DNA from: Wocania_A spongiicola
Lineage (GTDB): Bacteria > Bacteroidota > Bacteroidia > Flavobacteriales > Flavobacteriaceae
NCBI RefSeq assembly: GCF_023502325.1
Contig: NZ_JAMFLZ010000001.1
Location: 62,001-126,000 of the forward strand
Direction: 5' to 3'
Length of the DNA: 64,000 nt
The translations under genes were made by a program, and so were the position numbers. Below the pieces are notes generated by a model. The model was given only the letters and a program-made list of their open reading frames with translations, had not been told where the DNA came from and searched no databases. This document shows positions 44,940-53,645 of this stretch, piece after piece. Position 1 is the first letter of the stretch. Each line of letters begins with the position of its first letter.

Positions 44940-45400
44940 CGGTTATTATTTTTAATCGTTTTATTTTAATGTTAAATTGAAGTTATCCACATTATATATT
45001 ATATAATTAATTTCTTTTTAAAATTTTAAAAAATAAATGATGGTTATTATAGCTTGTTAATATCTAGTATAACTTTTTTATATTTTACTTTGATTTGTTT
45101 CTTATAGAATATTGTTGATAGGAAGTTAACAATTGTAAATATTATAACTATTTAAAATATAGGTATTTTAAATTTTCTATTAACAACTGTTTATAACCTC
45201 TTTTAACATATAATTTTAATAAATATTACCAAAAATGTATTTAATAAACTTACATTTTATACCTAATAACTTAACTAAAAATTTACATTAACTAATTTGG
45301 ATGTTATAGAAATGTTATGGATTGAAAAAATAATTGAAATCTCCTAATTTTACTTTTAAAAAAGAATAAACAGTTATTAACAAGTAATGAATATGTTAAT
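44940..45400. other. oriC: candidate chromosomal replication origin (AT-rich, DnaA box)
   Basis: The largest gene-free stretch of the window. I count 77 G or C in 44941-45420 (about 16%). A perfect DnaA box TTATCCACA lies at 44983-44991. A near match TTATTAACA is at 45374-45382, and its 8-base core TATTAACA recurs at 45178-45185 and, inverted, at 45055-45062. The flanking genes rnr and rpiB diverge, and their promoters sit outside the region. Two parS-like sites are 17-19 kb to the left, and most genes to the left run on the minus strand, as leading-strand genes would. Only one exact DnaA box is present and dnaA is not in view, so this is a candidate. Confidence 0.45.
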
Positions 45401-45427
45401 TGACAATGTTTATAATTATTACCTTTG
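45400..45427 (+). promoter_or_regulatory. promoter of rpiB (TTGACA-like -33 and TACCTTTG -7)
   Basis: TTG at 45400-45402 (in TTGACA) is followed after 17 bases by TACCTTTG at 45420-45427, which matches TAnnTTTG. The rpiB ATG lies 26 bases farther on. It is the most complete promoter in the window. Confidence 0.65.
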
Positions 45428-45453
45428 TATTATTATAAACTAATATATATAAA

Positions 45454-45888
45454 ATGACAATTTCTATAGGAAACGATCACGCTGGTACAGATTATAAATT
45501 TGCTATTAAAAAACATTTAGAATCAAAAGGTTATGTTATAAATAATTATGGTACCGATGCTAATGATAGTGTTGATTATCCAGATTTTGTACATCCAGTT
45601 GCTAAAGATTTAGTTGGAAGTAAAGCAGACTTTGGTATTTTAATTTGTGGTAGCGCAAATGGTGTAGCAATGACTGCTAATAAATATAAAGAAATTCGAG
45701 CTGGTTTGTGTTGGAATAAAGAAATTGTTAGTTTGATACGCCAACATAATAATGCTAATGTATTATGTATTCCTGCACGATTTACTGCAATACATCAAGC
45801 TATTGAAATGGTTGATACATTTTTAAATACAGATTTTGAAGGCGGAAGACACCAAAATAGAATTGATAAAATTCCATTATCTTGTTAA
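45454..45888 (+). CDS. rpiB: ribose-5-phosphate isomerase B
   Basis: Pentose phosphate pathway: interconverts ribose-5-phosphate and ribulose-5-phosphate. The 144-residue LacA/RpiB protein has IGNDHAGTDYK at 5-15, SVDYPDFVHPVA and the catalytic-site motif LICGSANGVAMTANK near 66-80 with the base Cys68. CIPARFTA completes the fold. It is first in a three-gene plus-strand unit with the CDF transporter (abutting) and an acetyltransferase (3 bp later). Confidence 0.95.
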   Translation: MTISIGNDHAGTDYKFAIKKHLESKGYVINNYGTDANDSVDYPDFVHPVAKDLVGSKADFGILICGSANGVAMTANKYKEIRAGLCWNKEIVSLIRQHNNANVLCIPARFTAIHQAIEMVDTFLNTDFEGGRHQNRIDKIPLSC

Positions 45889-46800
45889 ATGGGGCATAAC
45901 CATTCTCATAATCACTCACAACCTGATTTAAAAGGGCGAAATCTTTTTATATCTATTTTATTAAATATTCTTATAACAGTAGCTCAAGTTATAGGAGGAT
46001 TAATATCTGGAAGTTTAGCATTGTTAAGTGATGCTTTACATAATTTTAGTGATGTTGTTTCATTAGTTATAAGTTATATTGCCGAAAAACTTTCAAAACG
46101 TAAGGCATCATTTCAAAAAACTTTTGGTTATAAACGTGCAGAAATATTGGCAGCATTTATAAATGCTGCCACTTTAATTATTGTTGCAGTTTTATTAATT
46201 ATAGAAGCTGTTGAGCGTTTTAAAAACCCGCAAGAAATAGAATCTAATTTAGTTATTTGGTTGTCTTTAATAGCTATTTTAGGAAATGGTTTTAGTGTGC
46301 TTTTATTAAAAAAAGACTCAGAGGCTAACATGAATATGAAAAGTGCTTACCTTCATTTATTAACTGATATGATGGCTAGTGTTGCAGTATTAATAGGTGG
46401 ATTATTAATGAAATTTTATCAATTGTATTGGGTAGATAGTGTATTAACTTTTGCTATAGCAATCTATTTAATTTGGATGGGTTTTGATTTATTAAAAGAC
46501 TCCACAAAAGTATTAATGTTATTTACTCCAGATTCAACTCCAATAAATAAAATTGTAAATGAAATTAATAGTTTTGAAAGTATAAAGAATGTACATCACG
46601 TACATATTTGGCAATTAAATGAAGAGGAAATTCACTTAGAAGCCCATATTGATTTTAATGAAGATATTTCTTTATCTCAATTTGATATTATTTTACATAA
46701 AATTGAAGATTTACTATTAAATAAATACGATATTAATCATGTTAATATTCAACCGGAATTTGGTAAAGATGATGCTAAAGATGTTATTGTTCAAGATTAA
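45889..46800 (+). CDS. cation diffusion facilitator (Zn2+/Cd2+ exporter-like)
   Basis: 303-residue CDF antiporter of the ZitB/CzcD type. A His-rich start (GHNHSHNHSQ) precedes six helices. The metal site pairs are LLSDALHNFSDV (about 45-56, Asp49/His52-type) and LHLLTDMMASV (about 155-165), with the expected HxxxD. The cytoplasmic C-terminal domain (about 215-300) includes VHHVHIWQLNEEEIHLEAHI, the metal-sensing region. The start abuts the rpiB stop with no spacer, so the genes share a transcript. Export of zinc is the most likely role. Confidence 0.92.
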   Translation: MGHNHSHNHSQPDLKGRNLFISILLNILITVAQVIGGLISGSLALLSDALHNFSDVVSLVISYIAEKLSKRKASFQKTFGYKRAEILAAFINAATLIIVAVLLIIEAVERFKNPQEIESNLVIWLSLIAILGNGFSVLLLKKDSEANMNMKSAYLHLLTDMMASVAVLIGGLLMKFYQLYWVDSVLTFAIAIYLIWMGFDLLKDSTKVLMLFTPDSTPINKIVNEINSFESIKNVHHVHIWQLNEEEIHLEAHIDFNEDISLSQFDIILHKIEDLLLNKYDINHVNIQPEFGKDDAKDVIVQD

Positions 46801-46803
46801 ATT

Positions 46804-47247
46804 ATGTTAGAAATAAAAGTAAAAACATTCCAGCAATTAACCACTCAAGAGTTGTATGATTTATTACAATTAAGAAGTGAAATTTTTGTTGTAGAACAAG
46901 ATTGTGTATATCAAGATATTGATGGTAAAGATCAAAAATCTTTACATGTTATAGGTTTTAAAAGCAATAAAATAGTGGCTTATACACGTGTTTTTAAGTC
47001 AGGAGATTATTTTAATTATGCTAGTATTGGCAGGGTAGCAGTTGTTAAAAACGAACGTCAATACAAATATGGTTACGATATTATGAAAGCATCAATTGAG
47101 GCTATAAAAAATCATTTTAATGAAACAAAAATTAAAATTTCAGCTCAAGTTTATTTAAAGAAATTTTATACCAATTTAGGTTTTAAAGTTATTGGTGATG
47201 AGTATCTTGAAGATGATATTCCACATATAGCCATGATAAAGGATTAA
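46804..47247 (+). CDS. ElaA-like GNAT acetyltransferase
   Basis: 147 residues. It begins with the ElaA-type sequence QELYDLLQLRSEIFVVEQDCVYQDIDGKDQ in outline (about 15-44), then YTRVF, and the acetyl-CoA loop around SIGRVAVVKNERQYKYGYDIM (in outline, about 74-94). The C-terminal YLKKFYTNLGFKVIGDEYLEDDIPHIAM is the conserved family end. The substrate is unknown. It is the last gene of the rpiB unit. The converging LRR gene ends at the next base, leaving no space for a terminator. Confidence 0.85.
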   Translation: MLEIKVKTFQQLTTQELYDLLQLRSEIFVVEQDCVYQDIDGKDQKSLHVIGFKSNKIVAYTRVFKSGDYFNYASIGRVAVVKNERQYKYGYDIMKASIEAIKNHFNETKIKISAQVYLKKFYTNLGFKVIGDEYLEDDIPHIAMIKD

Positions 47248-48717
47248 CTACCGTTTTAAAGCAAAATACCCTCTTAAAACGTCTTTATTATTTAAAACAA
47301 TTTCATACCAATAACTTCCATCAGGTAAAAAACGTCCGTTATAAACACCATCCCAACCTTGAGAATTTGGAAGTAAAAATTTTAATAGTTTACCGTATCT
47401 GTTATAAATTGAAATGTTATTTATACTATTATTTATATCAATAACTTTCCAATAATCATGGTTTCCGTCGTTATTTGGTGTAAAATATCTTGGAATAAAG
47501 TAATCTTCATTAGTAATAGTTACGTTAAAACTTGTTTGATTACTATCACAAATAGTTTCATTATAAATATAAATAGTTTGAGAATTATCTATAATATCAC
47601 CTGTTTGAAAAGGTGTACCATTTCCGTTAGATTGCGAAAAATAATTTCCATTAATAAGCAAAGGAAGTGTGTAAGAAGTTCCAATAAAATCATCTAAACT
47701 ATCAACTGGTACAAAATTATTACAATCAGAAGGGTCATTAACATAGTTTGAAAAAGAAATAGGTTTCCAGTTGGGGTTTCTTCTAGAGGCATCATCAACA
47801 ATTACACAATTTAAGTTAGGATTAAACTCAAAATCCATGATGGTAGCATTTTCATTAGTACCGTTTTTAATGTTTAACCAACAAAGATTATTGTTACTAC
47901 AATCTAAATTTACTAGAGATGTGTTTCTAGACATATCTAGTTGAGTAATTTGATTAAACTCACAGCTTAAATCACTTAACAACGTATTTTGAGTAACATC
48001 TAAACTTGATAATTGATTATTAAAACATAACAAAACACGTAAATTAGAATTTAAAGAAACATCTAAAACGGATAATTGATTTATACCACAATCAAAAAAT
48101 GCAAGATTTGTGTTTTGAGAAACATCAATATTTGTTAACAGGTTTCCTCTAACAAGTAAAGAGTTAAGGTTTTTGTTTTGAGTAACATCTATGTTAGGTA
48201 TTTGATTGTTTTCACAAACTAAAACATTTAGATTTGAATTTTTAGAAGTATCAATATTGGTTATTAAATTATTTCCACAGGTTAATGATATTAAATTAGA
48301 GTTGTTAGTTATATTAATACTAGGTAATTGATTAAAATCACACCAAAGTATTTTTAAAGCTGTTAACGCACCAACATTTAAACTTGTTAAAAAGTTGTTC
48401 TTGCAATACAACTCAGTTAAACTTAAATTAGAAGAAACTACTAGAGTAGAAAGATTATTATCAGAACAATCTAGGATTGATAGCTCATTAAAATCCTGGA
48501 TACCTGTTAAATCAAAAATGTTTTTTGAAGCTATATCAAGGTCAGTAACAGTATTAATATTTGCTGTAAGTACAAAATCGTCTAAAGGCCCAGAGTCGTA
48601 ACCTAAATCAATTAAAGCTTGTTCAAAATTATCATCAGGAACAAAGGTGTTTTGAGAAACACAATACATGCTTGCTAAAAATAAGCATAAAGAAAATAAG
48701 CTAATTTTATTAACCAT
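47248..48717 (-). CDS. T9SS-exported leucine-rich-repeat protein with gliding-type C-terminal domain
   Basis: 489 residues. Signal peptide (about 1-22) followed by FVPDDNFEQALIDLGYDSGPLDD, a common start of Flavobacteriia LRR proteins. About ten leucine-rich repeats of 20-22 residues (about 55-290) follow, with consensus LxxLxCxxNxLxxLDVSxN. A spacer comes next, then the type B T9SS sorting domain (CHU_C, about 405-489): FIPRYFTPNNDGNHDYWKV, then SIYNRYGKLL, and GWDGVYNGRFLPDGSYWYEI. Expected at the cell surface or secreted, with a binding role. It is convergent with the acetyltransferase gene and 6 bp downstream of the OmpA-like gene. Confidence 0.88.
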   Translation of the reverse strand: MVNKISLFSLCLFLASMYCVSQNTFVPDDNFEQALIDLGYDSGPLDDFVLTANINTVTDLDIASKNIFDLTGIQDFNELSILDCSDNNLSTLVVSSNLSLTELYCKNNFLTSLNVGALTALKILWCDFNQLPSINITNNSNLISLTCGNNLITNIDTSKNSNLNVLVCENNQIPNIDVTQNKNLNSLLVRGNLLTNIDVSQNTNLAFFDCGINQLSVLDVSLNSNLRVLLCFNNQLSSLDVTQNTLLSDLSCEFNQITQLDMSRNTSLVNLDCSNNNLCWLNIKNGTNENATIMDFEFNPNLNCVIVDDASRRNPNWKPISFSNYVNDPSDCNNFVPVDSLDDFIGTSYTLPLLINGNYFSQSNGNGTPFQTGDIIDNSQTIYIYNETICDSNQTSFNVTITNEDYFIPRYFTPNNDGNHDYWKVIDINNSINNISIYNRYGKLLKFLLPNSQGWDGVYNGRFLPDGSYWYEIVLNNKDVLRGYFALKR

Positions 48718-48723
48718 AAATTA

Positions 48724-49575
48724 TTAATTCTCATTACCTACATAAGTAATTAAAATTTCTACACGTCTATCAAGCTTTGGATCACCACCAAGAGGAAATT
48801 TTCTGCGCATTCCCATATATCGCATACGTTTTTTATTAACGCCTTTTTTTACAAAATAATTATATACATATTTTGCCCTAGCTTCAGATAGGTTGCGTTT
48901 TTTTGTTTTCCTGTCTACCGCATCCCTTGTAAATTGTGTGCAGCACACATGTCCTTGAATAGTAAAATAAATATCATCTCGTTCAACTAAAGATTTAGCT
49001 ATTTCTTGAAGTGTTTTTTTAGAATCAGGAGTTACCGTAGCGTAGCCAGTTTTAAATAATATATTTTCAAAAATAATTTTATCACCAACCTTAAGTTTTC
49101 CTTTAATTTGTTCAGGAACATCTTTCTTTTTAACAGTTTCTACAATAGGTTTTTCTTCAACAATTTTAGGTTTAGGTTTTACTATAATTTCTACTTTACG
49201 ATTTAAACCTCTAATTTTCAATATATTTTTTTCGTTAACTATCTTTAATAAAATTTCACCTTTTCCGTCTACATTTGTAATTAAAGATTCGCTTATTTCA
49301 TTATTAGAAAAAACAGTTTTTATTGCATCAGCCCGTTGTTGAGATAGCTTTAAATTGTAATCATCTGCACCAATATCATCACAAAAACCAAATATAGATA
49401 TAGACTCAATATCAACATCTGTTAATGTAGAAATAAAGAGTAATAGTCTATTTTCTTCAGTCGACGGCACATCATATTTATCTGTATCAAAATAAACATC
49501 GTGTGTGAGTTTGCTTTGAGAAGAAGCAATATTAAAGCAAAATACAATTAATATAAATCTAAATAATTTAGTCAT
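48724..49575 (-). CDS. exported protein with two OmpA-like domains
   Basis: 283 residues with a signal peptide (about 1-19). A first OmpA-like domain (about 26-130) contains YFDTDKYDVPSTEENRLL and GFCDDIGADDYNLKLSQQRADAIKTVF, which has the expected N-x2-L-S-x2-R-A pattern. A Lys/Val/Pro linker (about 133-155) follows, then a second, clearer OmpA domain (about 160-280) with ILFKTGYATVTPDSKKTL, GHVCCTQ and RNLSEARAKYVYNYF. Both domains should bind peptidoglycan stem peptides. The CC pair in the second is unusual. Sits between the S41 protease and LRR genes. Confidence 0.83.
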   Translation of the reverse strand: MTKLFRFILIVFCFNIASSQSKLTHDVYFDTDKYDVPSTEENRLLLFISTLTDVDIESISIFGFCDDIGADDYNLKLSQQRADAIKTVFSNNEISESLITNVDGKGEILLKIVNEKNILKIRGLNRKVEIIVKPKPKIVEEKPIVETVKKKDVPEQIKGKLKVGDKIIFENILFKTGYATVTPDSKKTLQEIAKSLVERDDIYFTIQGHVCCTQFTRDAVDRKTKKRNLSEARAKYVYNYFVKKGVNKKRMRYMGMRRKFPLGGDPKLDRRVEILITYVGNEN

Positions 49576-49638
49576 TACTGGGGAATAGAATATAGCTATA
49601 AAGATACTATTTTTAATTTTTTAACAGATTAACAGTCT

Positions 49639-51273
49639 TTATCTTAAGTAATTTTGATAGGTGGAAGGGCTGTTTAGTATTTCGGTTGCTTTCTTTATTT
49701 TAAGGTCGTTTATCTTATAATAATCATATAAACCCTCTCTATAAACATATCGTTTTACTATTTCTTCAGTTAATAGTTCTAGCAAATACGTTTTATTTTC
49801 ATCAATGGCTTTTGTTTTTGAGGTATTTAAGTTAGAAATTAATGTGTTGTAATCATTTTCAATATCATCATTTAAATCTTCTTTTGTTGCCGCTTCAAAT
49901 GCCTTATAAAGTGCCTTTTCTGTTTCTGTTATAAAAGAAAAATTGTTTGCCTTTAAATAATCTTTAAAGTCAGAAAAATTTGAAGCCGAAAGCTTAAAGT
50001 TATTAATATCAGCAATCTGATTTTTATAATAAAAATGAGTAGCAAAATCAAATACTAGATTATCGTTTACTATTGCATTAATAATAGCAGAGTTTTTTGA
50101 AGATGATAAATTTTCATCAGGGAAAACGCCACCGCCATCAAAAACTTTACGCCCATTTTTAGTTTTATATTCATTATAGTTTTCTTGCTTTACCTTAACC
50201 GCTTCTCCTTTTTCATTTCTATTCCAATAATCTAAAGACTGGATACATCTGCCAGAAGGGGTATAATATCTTGAAATAGTTATTTTTACTTGTGTCCCGT
50301 AGGTTAACAATTTTGGACGCTGAACCAAACCTTTACCAAAGCTTCTTGAGCCAACTATAACAGCACGATCTAAATCTTGTAATGAGCCAGAAACAATTTC
50401 GCTTGCTGAAGCACTACCACCATCAATTAAAACCACTAAAGGTATTTCAGTGTCAATTGGGTCTTTTTGTGTGTAATATGTTCTGTTATATTTTTTAACT
50501 TTAGATTTTGTGGTAACTACTAATTGTCCTTTTTTAACAAATAAATTCACAATTTTAATAGCCTCGTTAAGTAGCCCGCCTGGGTTTCCGCGTAAATCTA
50601 AAATTATGCGCTTTGCACCTTGTGCTTTTAAATCTCTAAGCGCATAATTTGTTTGAGATGCGGCTTTATTGTTAAACTGAGATAAAACAATATAACCCGT
50701 ATTATCATTAACCATCGAAAAATGAGGTACAGCATTAATTTCTACCTCAGCCCTATTTATGGTTGCGGTTTTTGTTTGATTTTGACGCTTATAAGTTACC
50801 TCAGCAGAAGTTCCTGGAGCGCCTTTTAGTAAATTACCAGCATCGTCTTTATAGCCATCAACATTAGTGTTGCCAACTTTAATAATTTCGTCACCAGCTT
50901 TTAAGCCTGCTTTATCGGCTGGATAATCTTTATAAGGTTCAACAATAACCAGTTTATCTTTTAGTGTTCTTACTTTAGCTCCAATACCTATATAGTCTCC
51001 AGTATTGTTAATTCTTGCAGCTTCAACATCCTGCTCGTTTAAAAAGTTGGTATAAGGGTCTAAGTCGGCTAGCATGCTTTTAATGGCTGTATCCATTAAA
51101 TCCCCAGGATTGGTTTCGTCAACATAATTCATGTTGAGTTCTTTAAACAAGGTTGTGAAGATTTCTATTTGTTTTGCAATTTCAAAAAAATCATTTTTAA
51201 AAGCAGAGCCGGTAAAGAGAATAGTAAGTGCTAAAACAGGAATTATTATTTTCTTTTTTAGTAATTGTTTCAT
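49639..51273 (-). CDS. S41 family C-terminal processing peptidase
   Basis: 544 residues. Order: signal or membrane segment (about 8-25), a helical N-terminal part with MDTAIKSMLADLDPYTNFLNEQD (in outline), and a PDZ domain (about 92-165, GIGAKVRTLKDKLVIVEPY then GLKAGDEIIKVG). The Ser/Lys catalytic domain has VLIDGGSASASEIVSGSLQD and SFGKGLVQ, holding the expected nucleophile Ser and base Lys. A C-terminal helical extension (about 405-544) follows. These periplasmic proteases trim or degrade proteins from their C termini. It lies 12 bp downstream of rnpA. Confidence 0.93.
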   Translation of the reverse strand: MKQLLKKKIIIPVLALTILFTGSAFKNDFFEIAKQIEIFTTLFKELNMNYVDETNPGDLMDTAIKSMLADLDPYTNFLNEQDVEAARINNTGDYIGIGAKVRTLKDKLVIVEPYKDYPADKAGLKAGDEIIKVGNTNVDGYKDDAGNLLKGAPGTSAEVTYKRQNQTKTATINRAEVEINAVPHFSMVNDNTGYIVLSQFNNKAASQTNYALRDLKAQGAKRIILDLRGNPGGLLNEAIKIVNLFVKKGQLVVTTKSKVKKYNRTYYTQKDPIDTEIPLVVLIDGGSASASEIVSGSLQDLDRAVIVGSRSFGKGLVQRPKLLTYGTQVKITISRYYTPSGRCIQSLDYWNRNEKGEAVKVKQENYNEYKTKNGRKVFDGGGVFPDENLSSSKNSAIINAIVNDNLVFDFATHFYYKNQIADINNFKLSASNFSDFKDYLKANNFSFITETEKALYKAFEAATKEDLNDDIENDYNTLISNLNTSKTKAIDENKTYLLELLTEEIVKRYVYREGLYDYYKINDLKIKKATEILNSPSTYQNYLR

Positions 51274-51285
51274 TAAGAATATTTT

Positions 51286-51663
51286 TTATTCAGAAACCTT
51301 ATCTAAAAACTTTTCAAATAAGTGCTTCATTTTGGTTTCAACTTGGGATAATGTGGGTTTTTCTTTGCCAATGTACAAAATCATAAACGCATATTGTGTT
51401 GTAATGTTGTTAAAATAATCGGCTTTGTTTAATCTGTAAGATTCTCTTAACAAGCGTTTTATGTGATTTCTATCTACAGCAGTTTTAAAATTACGTTTAC
51501 TAACCGAAACTCCAGTTTTAGCAATAATATAATCATTATCAAAACGGGTTTGTAGATAAGCCAACCGTAATGGGTATGCAGAAACCGATTGGCCTTCAGC
51601 AAATAGCTGCTCAATTAGCTTTTTACTTTTAAGTTTTTCTTTTTTAGGGTAAGTCGCTTTCAT
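51286..51663 (-). CDS. rnpA: ribonuclease P protein component
   Basis: 125-residue basic protein that binds the RNase P RNA to mature tRNA 5' ends. The ATG at 51663 (MKATYPKKEKLKSKK) is chosen; an in-frame TTG nine bases upstream is possible. The family signature KRNFKTAVDRNHIKRLLRES (RNxxKR type) lies at about 58-77. The overall length matches. rpmH, the usual partner, is not adjacent. Followed by the S41 protease gene. Confidence 0.94.
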   Translation of the reverse strand: MKATYPKKEKLKSKKLIEQLFAEGQSVSAYPLRLAYLQTRFDNDYIIAKTGVSVSKRNFKTAVDRNHIKRLLRESYRLNKADYFNNITTQYAFMILYIGKEKPTLSQVETKMKHLFEKFLDKVSE

Positions 51664-51788
51664 ACCCCACAAAAATAGGGATTTGAATTAACACAATAAC
51701 CAAGGTTTCTGCACATGATAAAAATCATTCTTTATTACCATAAGACATAGTAATTTAACTCTTTTAAATTCTGTTAAAAACACAGGAA

Positions 51789-53645
51789 ATGGGAGATTTA
51801 AATGTTACAAAACTGAACAGTAAAGAAGATAAAGCACACTATATTCATCATTTAATAAACGATATTGAAGCGTTGCAAATGATGATAGATAAGGGCATAA
51901 TTGAAGAAAGACCTATTCGTATTGGGGCAGAACAAGAGTTTTGTTTGGTAAACGAAAACTTTTTACCAGCAAATAATGCTTTAGATATTTTAAAGGCACT
52001 TAATGATGAGCACTTTACTACTGAGATAGGGCACTATAATCTTGAAGCTAATCTAGACCCTATTGAGCTTAAAGGCGAGTGTTTTTCAAAACTAAATAAA
52101 CAATTAAATACACTATTAAAAAAAGCCAAGGCAGTTGCAGAAAAAAAGGACACAAAAATTGTACTAACAGGTATTTTACCATCCTTTACACTAGATAGTA
52201 TTACTGAAGATAAAATGACACCAATACAACGGTATTCGGTTTTAAATGATGCAGTAAAAGAAACACGAAAGCAAGATTTTAATATTCATATAAAAGGTAC
52301 TGACGAGTTAAACCTATTGCACGACTCAGTGATGCTAGAAGCTTGTAATACCAGCTTTCAAATGCATTTACAAGTAAACCCAAATGCTTTTATTGAAACC
52401 TATAACTGGGCTCAAGCCATATCAGGTCCTATTTTAAGTATATGTACTAACTCTCCTTTACTATTTGGAAAAGAGCTTTGGAGTGAGACTAGAATTGCGT
52501 TGTTCACACAAAGTGTAGATACACGAGCAAATTCCTTTTTATTAAATGAAAAACAATCACGGGTTAGTTTTGGTAACGGTTGGCAAACAGAGAATATAAC
52601 CGATATATTCAAAGATAATATTTCACGTTTTAGAAGTTTTATCACCACACATTTTATGCGGGATAGCGTAGAAATGGTACAAAATAATGAGATACCAAAA
52701 TTAAGTGCATTACGATTGCATAACGGTACAGTTTATCCGTGGAATCGTGTTTGCTATGGCACATTAAATGGGAAACCACATTTACGGATTGAAAACCGAT
52801 ATATTCCGTCGGGACCAACCCCAAGAGATGAAATAGCTAATATGGCGTTTTGGGTAGGAGTGATGTTAGGCCAAACAAAACAGTATAAAAACATTCATAA
52901 AAAATGGGATTTTAAAGATGTGAAATCTAACTTTTTTAATGCGGCAAGATATGGTATGGCAGCTCAATTTTATTGGAATGGTAAATATGTTTCTAGTTTT
53001 GATTTAATAAGTAATGATTTGTTGCCCATGGCATATAAAGGGTTGTATAAAATGGGAGTTTCACCAAAAGATGCTGAGTATTATTTAAAAATTATTGAAA
53101 ACAGAATAGCTTCTCACAATGGTTCTGAGTGGATTGCAAGAAGCTATAGATACTTAACAAAAACACGAAAGCGTTATGAGTCAATGCAGCTACTAACCTC
53201 TAAAATATATGAAAAACAAGAGCTTGGTTACCCTGTTTCGACATGGAGAATACTTAGAGGAGATACACTTAATATTGTTAAAAAAGATAATAGAATTGTA
53301 AAACACATTATGAGCACTGATATTTTTTCCGTTGATAAAAATGATAGTGTAGAGTTGGTACTTCATATTATGAAGTGGAAAAATATTCATCATATGCCAG
53401 TAATTAATAGAAAAAGAGAAATGGTTGGGCTTATTTCTTGGCACGATGTAAAAGCCTATATAGGCAATATTCGAGAACAAAATGATTCTGTTAAAAAAAT
53501 AATGAAAACAAATATTATTTCTGTTTCTGAAACCGATTCTATTGATAAAGCCAAAAGCCTTATGAAAACACATATAATAAGCTGCTTACCAGTTATTAAA
53601 TATGGAAAAATAATTGGTTTAATTACCCTAAACGATTTTGATTGA
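51789..53645 (+). CDS. GCS2-family carboxylate-amine ligase fused to two CBS domains
   Basis: 618 residues. The first 470 or so show a glutamate-cysteine-ligase type 2 (YbdK/GCS2) fold: RIGAEQEFCLVN at 43-54 with the conserved Glu pair, GHYNLEANLDP (about 80-90), ALRLHNGTVYPWNRVCYG (about 305-322) and RIENRYIPSGPTPRDE (about 330-345). Two CBS motifs follow: IMSTDIFSVDKNDSVELVL then HMPVINRKREMVGLISWHD (about 515-560), and IMKTNIISVSETDS then CLPVIKYGKIIGLITLNDF (about 577-618). These are typical adenosine-nucleotide-sensing regulatory domains. The stop codon shares one base with the next start. The substrate is unknown. Confidence 0.83.
   Translation: MGDLNVTKLNSKEDKAHYIHHLINDIEALQMMIDKGIIEERPIRIGAEQEFCLVNENFLPANNALDILKALNDEHFTTEIGHYNLEANLDPIELKGECFSKLNKQLNTLLKKAKAVAEKKDTKIVLTGILPSFTLDSITEDKMTPIQRYSVLNDAVKETRKQDFNIHIKGTDELNLLHDSVMLEACNTSFQMHLQVNPNAFIETYNWAQAISGPILSICTNSPLLFGKELWSETRIALFTQSVDTRANSFLLNEKQSRVSFGNGWQTENITDIFKDNISRFRSFITTHFMRDSVEMVQNNEIPKLSALRLHNGTVYPWNRVCYGTLNGKPHLRIENRYIPSGPTPRDEIANMAFWVGVMLGQTKQYKNIHKKWDFKDVKSNFFNAARYGMAAQFYWNGKYVSSFDLISNDLLPMAYKGLYKMGVSPKDAEYYLKIIENRIASHNGSEWIARSYRYLTKTRKRYESMQLLTSKIYEKQELGYPVSTWRILRGDTLNIVKKDNRIVKHIMSTDIFSVDKNDSVELVLHIMKWKNIHHMPVINRKREMVGLISWHDVKAYIGNIREQNDSVKKIMKTNIISVSETDSIDKAKSLMKTHIISCLPVIKYGKIIGLITLNDFD

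Noticed and set aside
44835..45453. A missed small gene in the 619-bp gap
   Set aside because: All frames are broken by frequent stops in the very AT-rich sequence, and no plausible short protein starts after the promoter elements.
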